This document shows positions 32,788 through 41,588 of a stretch of 64,000 nt of DNA, in pieces; position 1 is the first letter of the stretch, and every line of letters begins with the position of its first letter. The notes under the pieces were generated by a model. That model was not told where the DNA came from and did not search any database. It worked only from the letters and a program-made list of their open reading frames with translations. The stretch is from assembly GCF_014200755.1 (NCBI RefSeq), contig NZ_JACHCM010000002.1, forward strand, positions 682,001 through 746,000, in the 5' to 3' direction. The position numbers were made by a program, and so were the translations under genes. This stretch comes from Rhodanobacter sp. ANJX3. GTDB taxonomy: Bacteria; Pseudomonadota; Gammaproteobacteria; Xanthomonadales; Rhodanobacteraceae.

Positions 32788-33471
32788 TCAGGCCGCCGTA
32801 GCGGCAAGCGACGTGAAGCGCGCCATCGGCGAAGCCTTGGGCACTGGGCGACCGGAGACCGGCACATCGACAAACCGGCCCTCGGCACCGTCGAACGCGC
32901 GCAACTCGGCATCGGGGATATCGAATATCCAGCCGTGGATATTCAGGTTGCCCCTGGCCATGCCCACCGCGACCGCCGGCAAGGTGCGCAGATGCTCCAG
33001 CTGGGCGACCACGTTCTCTTCGGTGAGGCAACGCAGGTAATCCTCGCCGTGCAGATGCGCGCACTTTTCCGCCGTGACGTGCTGCGCCACATCGGCATGC
33101 TTCAACCAGGATTGCACCGACGGCATGCCGTCGAGCTTGCCGGGATGTTGCAAGGCCTTCATCGCGCCACAGTCCGAGTGCCCGCAGATCACGATGTGCT
33201 GCACCTCCAACACCTTGACCGCGTACTCCACCGCGGCCACCACGCCGCTGACGTGCTGCGCGTACGGCGGCACGATGTTGCCGATATTGCGATAGACGAA
33301 CAGCTCGCCCGGCTGTGCCGAAAACATCATCTCGGGCATCACTCGCGAATCGGCGCAAGTGATGAACATCGTGTGCGGGCTCTGGCCCTTCGCGAGTTGT
33401 TCGAACACCTCGCGCTGCTCGGGGAAAACCTCGCGACGAAAACGAGCAAAACCATCGATCATGCGTTCCAT
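32788..33471 (-). CDS. can: Beta-class carbonic anhydrase
   Basis: 227 residues from the ATG at 33469-33471 with GGAG upstream. Zinc ligands Cys39, His98 and Cys101 (CADSR and CGHSDCG) and the Asp41/Arg43 dyad are all present. It interconverts CO2 and bicarbonate in the cytoplasm. It is the first gene of a two-gene unit with the SulP transporter, which suggests a joint role in keeping bicarbonate for carboxylases or in pH control. Confidence 0.97.
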   Translation of the reverse strand: MERMIDGFARFRREVFPEQREVFEQLAKGQSPHTMFITCADSRVMPEMMFSAQPGELFVYRNIGNIVPPYAQHVSGVVAAVEYAVKVLEVQHIVICGHSDCGAMKALQHPGKLDGMPSVQSWLKHADVAQHVTAEKCAHLHGEDYLRCLTEENVVAQLEHLRTLPAVAVGMARGNLNIHGWIFDIPDAELRAFDGAEGRFVDVPVSGRPVPKASPMARFTSLAATAA

Positions 33472-33618
33472 GGGATATCTCCAGAAATAGTGGCTCACGC
33501 CGCCGAGGCGGCGAAGCGAAAACAGTTGCCCGTCGGCGCCGTGCGGCGCTTCGTGAGGCTTGAGAAACAAGGGAGAGAAAGGCCGCGATCCGAACGGATC
33601 GACGGCAGGCACGGCGCC

Positions 33619-33954
33619 TCAGGCGATGGGCGGGCGCAGCTCGGAGCTGACGTGCCACTGCAGCGGCACGGCGTGCGAGGTCATGGGACGAGACCCTGCG
33701 AGGAGCGCGCATGGCAATGTCAACGCCTCGGGAACATCCAGCGTGTCGTGCTCGGCGTTGTCCTGCGGAGAAGCGGTGTCGTCCAACTCGGAGGTATCCG
33801 GATCACCGGCAGCGCTATCGACGGCAGCCGCCAACGAATGACTCGAGGTGAAACCCGCATGCGTCGCTGCCGCCGTACTCAGCAACCCGGCGAACAGCAC
33901 CAGTGCAAGCAGCGCACGGAGCAGAGGACGGCGATGGACGAAGGCAGAAAGCAT
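33619..33954 (-). CDS. Small exported protein of unknown function
   Basis: 111 residues. A basic N-terminus (AFVHRRPLLRALLALVLFAGLLSTAAATHA) forms a signal peptide or membrane anchor. The rest is low in complexity, with an acidic middle (DTSELDDTASPQDNAEHD), a single mature Cys and several His. It lies 147 bp upstream of the carbonic anhydrase start on the same strand and could share its transcript. I recognise no family; metal handling is only a guess. Confidence 0.5.
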   Translation of the reverse strand: MLSAFVHRRPLLRALLALVLFAGLLSTAAATHAGFTSSHSLAAAVDSAAGDPDTSELDDTASPQDNAEHDTLDVPEALTLPCALLAGSRPMTSHAVPLQWHVSSELRPPIA

Positions 33955-34301
33955 GCATTCAACCTACGCAAATCGATGCAACCTGACAAGTGGTGCACTG
34001 CAAGATAATTTTCCATCTTCAGCTTCGCGGAGCCTGGACGTCCGTACATCGCGTCATATCGAGGTTTTCTTCAAAAGAGAAATAGCCGTCCGATTCAGTT
34101 AGGCCTTTCACTGAGCCGGTGTCGTCCGACACCTCGGCTCACGTGTCTGCGCTATGCATGCCGGCGCGAACTTCCTAACGAACGCGGCAAGCAGGCGCCA
34201 CTTTTCCGATCGATCGCACCGGGCAACGAGCAGACAACGCGAGGCATTATTTCTGCGTTTTTTACTTCAACGCTTTTATTACGCTCGATAGGTGCAAAAT
34301 A
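33955..34301. other. Divergent intergenic region with a stem-loop
   Basis: 347 bp between the exported-protein gene (minus) and the DUF4124 gene (plus). It must hold promoters for both directions. A long imperfect stem-loop (34112-34141, TGAGCC...GGCTCA with a GTGTCG/CGACAC inner stem) is present. The DNA near 34250-34300 is AT-rich. No gene is seen. Confidence 0.4.
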
Positions 34302-34943
34302 GTGCCCAAGATGAACAGCCAGCCCCACGCCAAACGACTTTTCTGTCTCGCCGCGATTCTGCTGGCGACGTCCGGTGCTGCCGGTGCGCAGGACATCTAC
34401 AAATGCACGAAGGCTGGACAGGCTGTCTACACCGACCGACCGTGCATCGGCGGCAAGGGCGAATTGCTGCATCAGGCCGACGACACGGAAATCATCGATC
34501 AGTATCTCGACCTCGGCCAGGACGACGCGGCGAAGCGCTATGCCGTCTCGCACAACATCGCCTCACTCTACAAACAGCGCCTCGACGCGCGCAAGCAGCG
34601 GATCGAGGCGAAGGCGCAGCAGCAGGCCGACGAAGCCGAAGCCGACCGACAGCAGCAGGAAGCCGATCTGCGGCAGGCCCAGATCGATGCGGCAGCCGCG
34701 CGCGGCCGGCTGCAGGGCGAGAACGACGCGCTGCGCCAGCAAAACGCCATGTATCAGCAGCAGCTGGCGCAGCCGGTTTACGACTATGCCGGCCCGTACT
34801 ACAACGCCGCCCCCGGCTACTGGGGCGGCATCCCTCCGTACGACGGACACCACCACCCTGGCGACAACAAGCCACCCAGGCCGCCGACTCCGCCCGTTTT
34901 TCATCCGTGCGTACCGGTTGCCGGTGGCACAGTGAAGTGCTGA
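34302..34943 (+). CDS. DUF4124 domain exported protein with coiled coil
   Basis: 213 residues. A GTG at 34302 is preceded by AGGTG seven nt away; the ATG at 34311 is the alternative start. A signal peptide ends near AGAQD. The short DUF4124 motif IYKCTKAGQAVYTDRPC follows. A long charged, Gln-rich helix (residues ~85-160) is likely a coiled coil. The C-terminus is Tyr/Pro/His-rich (GPYYNAAPGYWGG, HHHPGDNKPPRPPTPP) and has two Cys. It is probably periplasmic; its role is unknown. Confidence 0.82.
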   Translation: MPKMNSQPHAKRLFCLAAILLATSGAAGAQDIYKCTKAGQAVYTDRPCIGGKGELLHQADDTEIIDQYLDLGQDDAAKRYAVSHNIASLYKQRLDARKQRIEAKAQQQADEAEADRQQQEADLRQAQIDAAAARGRLQGENDALRQQNAMYQQQLAQPVYDYAGPYYNAAPGYWGGIPPYDGHHHPGDNKPPRPPTPPVFHPCVPVAGGTVKC

Positions 34944-35159
34944 GCGTCAGATCGTAGGCGTGACCCCAACGACGCCATATCGCCGCTCTACAGATCGAGG
35001 CTGGCTTGCGTCCGTCATCGGCATCCATCTCGCTGGCGCCTTGGCGCAGCGGGATGAAGGCTAATCACAAGAATCCGATCGACATCTTCACCCGGTATTT
35101 TCTACGCTTGACCTTCCCCGCTTCATTTCACCCGTTCAAGCAACCAGGAAAAACCGGAC

Positions 35160-35855
35160 ATGAGCCACATCCACTTTATCGGTGGTGAAAAAGGCGGCGT
35201 TGGCAAGTCGGTGGTGTGCCGCGTGCTGGCCCAATATTTTATCGATCGCGGCATGCCGTTCCGCGGCTTCGATACCGACCGATCACACGGCGCGCTGCTG
35301 CGCTTCTACGCCGACTTCGCCCAGCCGGCCGTGCTCGATCGGCACGACAGCCTCGACCCGGTCATCGAGTGCGCGCTGGAAAATCCCGAGCAGCACGTGC
35401 TGGTCGACCTTGCGGCGCAAACACATCAGGCGTTGACCCGCTGGCTCACCGATTCCGACGTGCCAGGGCTGGCCGCGGAAAGCGGCCTGACGCTGACCTG
35501 GTGGCACGTGATGGACAGCGGCCGCGATTCGGTCGATCTGCTGAGCCAGTGGCTGGATCAGTTCGGCGGCAAGCTCGATCTCGTGATCGTACTGAACGAG
35601 CTGCGCGGCGATCGCTTCGATATTCTGGACGCCTCCGGCCAGCGTCAGCGCGCCGAAGCGCTGGGCGCCAAGATCATTTCCCTGCGCCGCCTGCCCGACA
35701 CCGCCATGCTGAAAATCGACCAGCAGAACGCCAGCTTCTGGGCCGCCCTCAACCATCCCGATCGTGCGAACACAGGCCTCGGCCTGCTGGAGCGTCAGCG
35801 GGTCAAGGTATGGTTGAACAACGCTTACGCGGAACTGGGCAAGCTCGACCTCTGA
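35160..35855 (+). CDS. Orphan ParA/MinD-like ATPase
   Basis: 231 residues. It starts MSHIHFIGGEKGGVGKS, a deviant Walker A motif with signature Lys11 (KGGVGKS, 11-17). FDTDRS at residues ~38-43 is the Walker A' region, and LVDLAAQ near residue 81 replaces the usual DxPP. No parB, minC/D/E or mobilisation gene is adjacent, so it is not a partition pair. The remaining chain resembles StbB/MobD-like nucleotide-binding proteins in style, but this is not certain. A fused cargo-positioning role is possible. Confidence 0.8.
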   Translation: MSHIHFIGGEKGGVGKSVVCRVLAQYFIDRGMPFRGFDTDRSHGALLRFYADFAQPAVLDRHDSLDPVIECALENPEQHVLVDLAAQTHQALTRWLTDSDVPGLAAESGLTLTWWHVMDSGRDSVDLLSQWLDQFGGKLDLVIVLNELRGDRFDILDASGQRQRAEALGAKIISLRRLPDTAMLKIDQQNASFWAALNHPDRANTGLGLLERQRVKVWLNNAYAELGKLDL

Positions 35856-35897
35856 ACTAAGCGCAGGCAGATCCGACCACGGTTATCGCCGACATCG

Positions 35898-37703
35898 CTA
35901 CTGCGGCCGCTTGCCGCCGTGGGCGGGGATGAACTGCGTGTCCACTGCTTCGGCCAATTGGTCCGGCGGCAGCAGGCCCTGCGCGATCAGGAAGTCGTTG
36001 AACTGCTTCAGGTTGAAGCGATCGCCCAGTTCGATCTGCGTATGCGCGCGCAGCTCGAGCAGGCGGGTATAGCCGTAGAAGTACGCGGTGGCCTGACCCG
36101 GCGAGCGGAAGGTGAAGCGGTCCAGTTCCTCGCGTGCGAACGCCTCGGACAGACCTACATCGTTGACCAGGATGTCGTGCGCACGATCGTGTGTAATCAG
36201 GCCCAGATTGAGCATCGGGTCGAGGAACGCACGCGCCGCGCGCAGCAAACGCAGCTGCAGCACGATCATCTGCCCGCCCTTCGGCTCGTACGGCATCATC
36301 ATATATTCGGAATACAGCGCCCAGCCTTCGACGTTGACGCTGTTGAACGCGAACAGCGAACGCGCCAGCGAGACGCCATGTTCGACCATCGCCGAAAACT
36401 GCAGCTCGTGCCCGGGCCTGCCCTCATGCGCGACAAGCGTCCACGCGCAGGATTTGCAGGTGAAGTCGTCGTAGGCCTGGTTGTCGCCCTTGCCGTTCGG
36501 CGGATTGCCCAGCGGCAGCACAAAGGCGCCGCGTTCGCCGTGGTTGTCGATCAGCGGAGGCGGATCCATGTGCGGCGCCGGCTCGGCAGCGCTCTCGGCT
36601 TCGGAGGCCACGCGCATGATCATTTCGCGATTGGGCAGCGAGACAATGCCCTGCTCGCGAATGATGTCCTGAATCTTGCCGATCACCTGATGGTAGTAAG
36701 GCTCGATCGAATCGCGATCGAGCTGATCTTTCTTCAGCCCCTTGATCACGTCGCGATAGTCGGTAGCGCTTTTTATTCCCTCAGCCTTTGCCACATCCGG
36801 TGCCATCATCTGCATCTGCGCCTGGGTTTCCATGAACTCCAGCTCGGCCCGCTTGATCAGCTCCTGCGGACTGATGTCGAGTCCGACCTGCTTGAGGTTA
36901 TTGGCGTACACCGCTGGCGGCAGACGGAAATCCGTGCGTGCATGCGGCAACACGGTGGACTTGACCCAGGCGTCGTACTCGTTCAACTGCTTCTGCAGCG
37001 TATCCAGCGCGGGATCCGCGCCGTCGATCTTGTACTTGGCGTACAGCTTGCGGATGCCGTCGACGTAGCGCCCGGTATTCGCCAGATTCTGCTCGACTTC
37101 GACCTTGTACGGGCCGATCAGCTTCGCATCGCCGAGTTTCGCCTGAAACAGCGCCTGCGCCTCCTTGGTCACCGGCACACAGCCCGGGGTCATGCCGACA
37201 TAGCACTGCAGCCGCTTCAGCGCCGCCGGCCGGCGCGCAGGCGCGACCTGATCCTGCAGCAGGGTGAACTCGCCCTGGAAAATCGTCTGGCCGATGTCGT
37301 TGTAGGACAGCAAGTATTGCTCGTTGAGCTTGCTGCCCTCGATGCTGCGATCGGCGGCCTTGATCATGATTTCCAGATCCTGGCGCACGTCCGGGTCGGT
37401 TTCCGCCGCCAGCTTTTTCTGCAGCTGATCGCGCGCCGCCGTGAGCGCCGCACGCGAACGTTCGCCCACGTTCGGCTTCAGATCGATGGCCTTGTCATCG
37501 AAGCCCGGAAAACCGAACTGCGAGGCAAACTCCGGATTGAAATCGGCCAGTGCCTTCAGCAGCGGCTGCGCATCGGCATTGCTTTTGGCGACCCAGCCCG
37601 GCGTGGCCGGCGTCGCCGAAGTCGATGCGCTGGCAGGCGCTGCCTGCGCCGCAACCACGCCGCTGATGGCCAACGCGATACCCGCAATCAATGGTTTCAA
37701 CAT
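35898..37703 (-). CDS. Exported DUF885 family protein, putative metallopeptidase-like
   Basis: 601 residues from the ATG at 37701-37703 with GGGGAG upstream. A signal peptide ends ...GVVAAQA-APA. The C-terminal half carries TLVAHEGRPGHELQ, the HExxxGH motif of DUF885 proteins, and NVEGWALYSEYMM with the downstream Glu. These resemble zinc-peptidase motifs, and some members are annotated as lipoproteins or peptidases. Two Cys near FTCKSCAW may form a disulfide. The substrate is unknown. Confidence 0.88.
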   Translation of the reverse strand: MLKPLIAGIALAISGVVAAQAAPASASTSATPATPGWVAKSNADAQPLLKALADFNPEFASQFGFPGFDDKAIDLKPNVGERSRAALTAARDQLQKKLAAETDPDVRQDLEIMIKAADRSIEGSKLNEQYLLSYNDIGQTIFQGEFTLLQDQVAPARRPAALKRLQCYVGMTPGCVPVTKEAQALFQAKLGDAKLIGPYKVEVEQNLANTGRYVDGIRKLYAKYKIDGADPALDTLQKQLNEYDAWVKSTVLPHARTDFRLPPAVYANNLKQVGLDISPQELIKRAELEFMETQAQMQMMAPDVAKAEGIKSATDYRDVIKGLKKDQLDRDSIEPYYHQVIGKIQDIIREQGIVSLPNREMIMRVASEAESAAEPAPHMDPPPLIDNHGERGAFVLPLGNPPNGKGDNQAYDDFTCKSCAWTLVAHEGRPGHELQFSAMVEHGVSLARSLFAFNSVNVEGWALYSEYMMMPYEPKGGQMIVLQLRLLRAARAFLDPMLNLGLITHDRAHDILVNDVGLSEAFAREELDRFTFRSPGQATAYFYGYTRLLELRAHTQIELGDRFNLKQFNDFLIAQGLLPPDQLAEAVDTQFIPAHGGKRPQ

Positions 37704-37874
37704 AAATAGATCTCCCCGGTAGATAGCCGAGCGTAGACCGTGCAGCGCCATGCCGGATATGCCGAAGGTCATGCAGGTGCCATTCGGCAGCATCTAGTGG
37801 CCTGAGCGGCGGCACAAGAAAACGGCGCGAAGGGACTCAAACGCCATGCCAAACCTGGCTAGCTCGGCGCCCGA

Positions 37875-38069
37875 TTAAATCCGTGCCTGCGGATACAGCC
37901 AGCGGGCCTCGGTGCGGGTGATGAGAACCGGCGGGCCAGAGGTTTCGTTCCACAGCGCGCCGCATACTTTGCAGCGCATGAGGTAGGCAGGCATTTTCGG
38001 ATTGGCCGCCACACGCTCAAAGCGGTCATAGGGAGCGTGATAGCCGGACTGGCACTCGGTACAAAGCAT
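37875..38069 (-). CDS. Small zinc-ribbon-like protein
   Basis: 64 residues. Two Cys pairs, CTEC near the N-terminus and CKVC at about residue 33, would bind one zinc ion. No signal peptide or DNA-binding helix is obvious. The ribosome site is weak. It lies downstream of the diguanylate cyclase on the same strand, 59 bp away. The function is unknown, and its reality rests on the Cys pattern and composition. Confidence 0.55.
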   Translation of the reverse strand: MLCTECQSGYHAPYDRFERVAANPKMPAYLMRCKVCGALWNETSGPPVLITRTEARWLYPQARI

Positions 38070-38128
38070 CGACGTACTTCAAAACGGGATAGACCCATAA
38101 TCCCACAGGTCGGCCGGATGCCCAGGAC

Positions 38129-39172
38129 TCAGAGCGAGCAGGCTTGCGCCACACCGAGCGGACGCAGCGTATCGGCGTGCGGCGGCGACGCCAGCGTGAC
38201 CCGATTGCGTCCCTCGGACTTGCTTTGATACAGGGCGCTGTCGGCGCGACCGATCGCCTCCTCCAGATTTTCATCGGGCGCCAGCGACGCAACGCCCAGC
38301 GATAGCGTGAAGGCCATCTTGCAGCCGTCGTGATCGACGGCCATCCCGGCGATGCACGCACGCACGCGCTCGGCGAAATACAGGGCATGGTCGGTGTCGG
38401 TATTTGGCAGCAGAAAGAGAAACTCCTCGCCACCCCAACGCGCGACGACGTCCTGGCCGCGGCACGCGTCACGGAACATCGCGCTGGCCTGGGTCAGGAC
38501 CAGATCACCGGCCTCATGCCCGTGCTCGTCGTTGATGTGCTTGAAATCGTCGATATCGGCAAGCACCAGCGACACCGGCTGACCGGCGTACCGCGCGCGC
38601 GCGATTTCCGGCAGCGCCAGCTCGATCAGATGACGACGGTTGGACAATCCGGTCAGCGCGTCGCGCGTGGCCAGCTCGCGCAGCTTGCGTTCGCTCTTGC
38701 GCACCAGTTCGTAATAAAAACGCGCCGTGTAACTGGCCATGGCGAAAAAAACCGACACATTGAACAGGTTGAGAATCTGCAGCGCCACATCGCCTATCGG
38801 CGCCAGCGTGCCGATGACATGCGCTGCCTGGTGCAGACCCATATAAGCCAGAAACAGCACGATCAGCGGCAGCGCCACCTGCCGCATGCTGCCGCTGACC
38901 ACGATGGCGGGAATGAACATCAGCAGGTAATAGTGAAAGCCGCTGTCCCAGCCCACCAGCAAGGTGCCGATGGCCGCATGCCCCACCACCTCGGTCCAGA
39001 TCAACGCCAGCGCGGGAAAATTCCGCCGCCGCCGCAGCAACGCATAGGCCGCTGCGTACATGACGATGCTGACCACGTTGAGCCACGCGAGCAGCGGCGA
39101 ACCCTCGACCAGAAAAAACACCAGAAACGCCGCGTCGACCGAAGCGGCCAGAACGGTCACGCGGCGGGTCAT
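38129..39172 (-). CDS. Membrane diguanylate cyclase (GGDEF)
   Basis: 347 residues in the reading that starts at the ATG at 39172. Five or six N-terminal hydrophobic segments (residues ~5-165) form a membrane sensor. A full GGDEF domain follows: TRDALTGLSNRRHL, LADIDDFKHINDEHGHEAGDLVL, WGGEEF (active-site GGEEF), and SLGVASL. It makes cyclic di-GMP from GTP. No EAL domain is attached. The first membrane segment starts abruptly and the frame stays open upstream, so the true start may lie further 5' at a non-ATG codon. Confidence 0.93.
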   Translation of the reverse strand: MTRRVTVLAASVDAAFLVFFLVEGSPLLAWLNVVSIVMYAAAYALLRRRRNFPALALIWTEVVGHAAIGTLLVGWDSGFHYYLLMFIPAIVVSGSMRQVALPLIVLFLAYMGLHQAAHVIGTLAPIGDVALQILNLFNVSVFFAMASYTARFYYELVRKSERKLRELATRDALTGLSNRRHLIELALPEIARARYAGQPVSLVLADIDDFKHINDEHGHEAGDLVLTQASAMFRDACRGQDVVARWGGEEFLFLLPNTDTDHALYFAERVRACIAGMAVDHDGCKMAFTLSLGVASLAPDENLEEAIGRADSALYQSKSEGRNRVTLASPPHADTLRPLGVAQACSL

Positions 39173-39667
39173 GACCCAAAACGCCGAATGCGCTCTGCTC
39201 GGTCGCCGGATACACGCCGGCCGAGTCCGCAGCCGCCGCCCCCGGCACAGAGCCGGTCGCGGAAGCAGGGTGCGCTGTTGCGGACATGTCGGGCGGACGC
39301 CTGTGTTCGATCAGAACGGTGAGGAGATACGGCTTATCGCCGTATGCCTGAAGTGTTGCATCACAGCACGCAACTGACCAGATGTAGAACCATAAGGGAT
39401 AAGAGCCCGTTCAACATATCCCCGTGCCACGCATCGCTCTTCTGCGCAGTAGCTCAATGATGCAAATCCGAATCATTCGGCAGCCGCCCTGCCAGCGAAT
39501 CGCATCTGCCGCCCTGTCTCGGAATGTTCATGTCGGGGTGCTTGAATGGCGTTTGAGTCCCGCTCGGTCCTGCCGTGGCCAGCTCTCATCTAGGCTGCGT
39601 GTCATCGCATTTCGCCGCCACCGCCCGATCGGTGCTTCCCGTTGCATCCCTCAACAGGAGTCCTCAC
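39173..39667. other. Intergenic region upstream of the phospholipase C gene
   Basis: 495 bp between the divergent diguanylate cyclase and phospholipase genes. The first ~100 bp may code for the cyclase N-terminus. The rest holds promoters but no gene I can support. A lone TGTCAT near 39600 is not enough to call a Pho box. Confidence 0.4.
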
Positions 39668-41452
39668 ATGTTCCGCCATCGACTATTCCGCAAGACCCTG
39701 CTGTGCGTTTCCATCGCCTCCGTAGGCCTGGCCCTCGCCGTTTCGGCGCAGGTGGCGCCTCAGGCGGCTTCCCCCGACCGCGGCGGCATTAACTGGCCCG
39801 TGTGGCCGGGACACCCGACTCCCCAGGATGCCGTGCGAACGGCCACGCCGATCAAGCATCTGGTCGTCATTTTCAGTGAAAACCGGTCCTTCGATCATTA
39901 CTTCGGCACCTATCCGGTGGCGCAGAATCCGGCGGGTGAACCGGAGTTCAAGGCAGCACCCCATACCCCGTCGGTGCAGGGACTGACGCCGGCCCTGCTG
40001 ACGCAAAACCCGAACGCGCTCAACCCGGTGAACGGTGTCAATGCGGTCAATCCGTTCCGACTCGATCGCACGCAGGCCAATACCGAAGGCCAGAACCACT
40101 CCTATACGCCGGAGCAACTGGCCTACGATAACGGCCTGGCCGATCGTTTCCCCGCGTATACCGGTAACAATACGGTCAGCAGCACCGGGGCCTTCGGCAC
40201 CAACGGCCTGGTCATGGCTTATTACGACGGCAATACCGTCACTGCGATGTGGAACTACGCCCAGCATTTCGCGCTGAACGACAACGCCTACAGCGACACT
40301 TTCGGGCCCTCGACGCCAGGCGCGCTGGCTGTCGTCTCCGGCACCAACAACGGCGCACAGGCCATCGTCGGCTCCGCTTCGACCGTGCCCGATGGCCAGG
40401 GCGGCCTGACCCTGATCGGCGACACCGACCCCGCGTACGACAGCTGCTCGTCGACCACCAGCACGGTGCGCATGACCTCGAAAAATATCGGCGATCTGTT
40501 GAATGCCCGCAATCTGACCTGGGGCGGGTTCATGGGTGGCTTCGATCTGACGGCGACCAACAGCAACGGATCCACGGGCTGCACCCGCAGCACCTATTCG
40601 AGCGTACTGGCGTCGACCAAGACCGACTACGTCCCCCATCACAACTGGTTTCAGTATTACGCCTCAACGGCCAACGCGTCGCACGCTCGCCCTAGCTCGA
40701 TCGCCACCATCGGCTATACCGATCCGAAGGACCGCAGCGCCACGCCGGTGCACCACGAATACGACGTCAACGATTTTTTCAGCGCCGTGTCGGCAGGCAA
40801 TTTTCCCTCGGTGAGCTATCTGAAAGCCCCCGCCGTGGGCGATGCGCACCCGGGCAATTCGGATCCGCTGGACGAGCAGCAGTTCGTCGTCAAGGTGATC
40901 AACTTCCTCGAACAACAGCCCGACTGGAAGAACACCGCCGTCATCATCACCTATGACGATTCCGACGGCTGGTACGACCATCGCTACGCCTCGCCCACCA
41001 CCTCGTCGTTCGATTCGACGACAAAAGAAGGTTCCGTCACCGGCGCCGATCAGCTCAACGGCTCGGGCAAGTGCACCGGCCCGCATGCCAAGCCCGGCAT
41101 CGGCGTGAACGGCGGCGTGGTCAATGGCCGCTGCGGTCCGGGCACGCGCGTGCCGTTCCTTGTGATCTCGCCGTATGCCCGCGTGAATTACGTGGACGAT
41201 ACCCGCATCACCCAGGCGTCCGTCGTGCGCTTTATCGAGGACAACTGGCTCGATGGCCAGCGTATCGGCCAGGGCTCGAACGATGCGACCACCGGCAGCA
41301 TCATGAGCATGTTCGATTTCCATCGCGGCCCGTTCGAACTGGCTCGACCGATCTTCCTCGATCCCGTCCAGGGCACCAGGGTTCCTGCACCGATCGATCA
41401 GCGCCTGCAGCAAACCGCTCAAGTGGTCGGACGTTCGAACAAGGCGCTATAA
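39668..41452 (+). CDS. Exported phospholipase C / acid phosphatase family phosphoesterase
   Basis: 594 residues from the ATG at 39668 with AGGAG upstream. A signal peptide ends near LAVSA-QVAP. The family signature FSENRSFDHYFGTYP (metal and catalytic residues) comes first. HALNDNAYSDTFGPSTPG, ITYDDSDGWYDH and GPGTRVPFLVISPYARVNYV follow in the expected order. This phosphoesterase group (PF04185) includes PlcN-type phospholipases C and the AcpA acid phosphatase. The exact substrate cannot be set. A terminator follows, so it is separate from the peroxidase gene. Confidence 0.92.
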   Translation: MFRHRLFRKTLLCVSIASVGLALAVSAQVAPQAASPDRGGINWPVWPGHPTPQDAVRTATPIKHLVVIFSENRSFDHYFGTYPVAQNPAGEPEFKAAPHTPSVQGLTPALLTQNPNALNPVNGVNAVNPFRLDRTQANTEGQNHSYTPEQLAYDNGLADRFPAYTGNNTVSSTGAFGTNGLVMAYYDGNTVTAMWNYAQHFALNDNAYSDTFGPSTPGALAVVSGTNNGAQAIVGSASTVPDGQGGLTLIGDTDPAYDSCSSTTSTVRMTSKNIGDLLNARNLTWGGFMGGFDLTATNSNGSTGCTRSTYSSVLASTKTDYVPHHNWFQYYASTANASHARPSSIATIGYTDPKDRSATPVHHEYDVNDFFSAVSAGNFPSVSYLKAPAVGDAHPGNSDPLDEQQFVVKVINFLEQQPDWKNTAVIITYDDSDGWYDHRYASPTTSSFDSTTKEGSVTGADQLNGSGKCTGPHAKPGIGVNGGVVNGRCGPGTRVPFLVISPYARVNYVDDTRITQASVVRFIEDNWLDGQRIGQGSNDATTGSIMSMFDFHRGPFELARPIFLDPVQGTRVPAPIDQRLQQTAQVVGRSNKAL

Positions 41453-41468
41453 GTCTCGCCAAGACGAC

Positions 41469-41510
41469 ATCCCTGCCCGGATCTGAACTTCACCGGACAG
41501 GGATATTTTC
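41469..41510 (+). terminator. Rho-independent terminator after the phosphoesterase gene
   Basis: The stem ATCCCTGcCCGG (41469-41480) pairs with CCGGaCAGGGAT (41493-41504) with one mismatch around a 12-nt loop. ATTTTC follows on the plus strand. Confidence 0.75.
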
Positions 41511-41588
41511 GCTATTAGCTTGCCTTCAGCCAGATATCACGTGCTGCGCAGATGCCTGGCTGGATGCCGGCTCGGCCTACCAGACGCC

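Noticed and set aside
35919..37709. Plus-strand open frame of 596 codons
   Set aside because: It is antisense to the DUF885 gene and shows only mirrored codon bias.
39590..39620. Pho box upstream of the phosphoesterase gene
   Set aside because: Only one TGTCAT half-repeat is present; at least two with proper spacing are needed.
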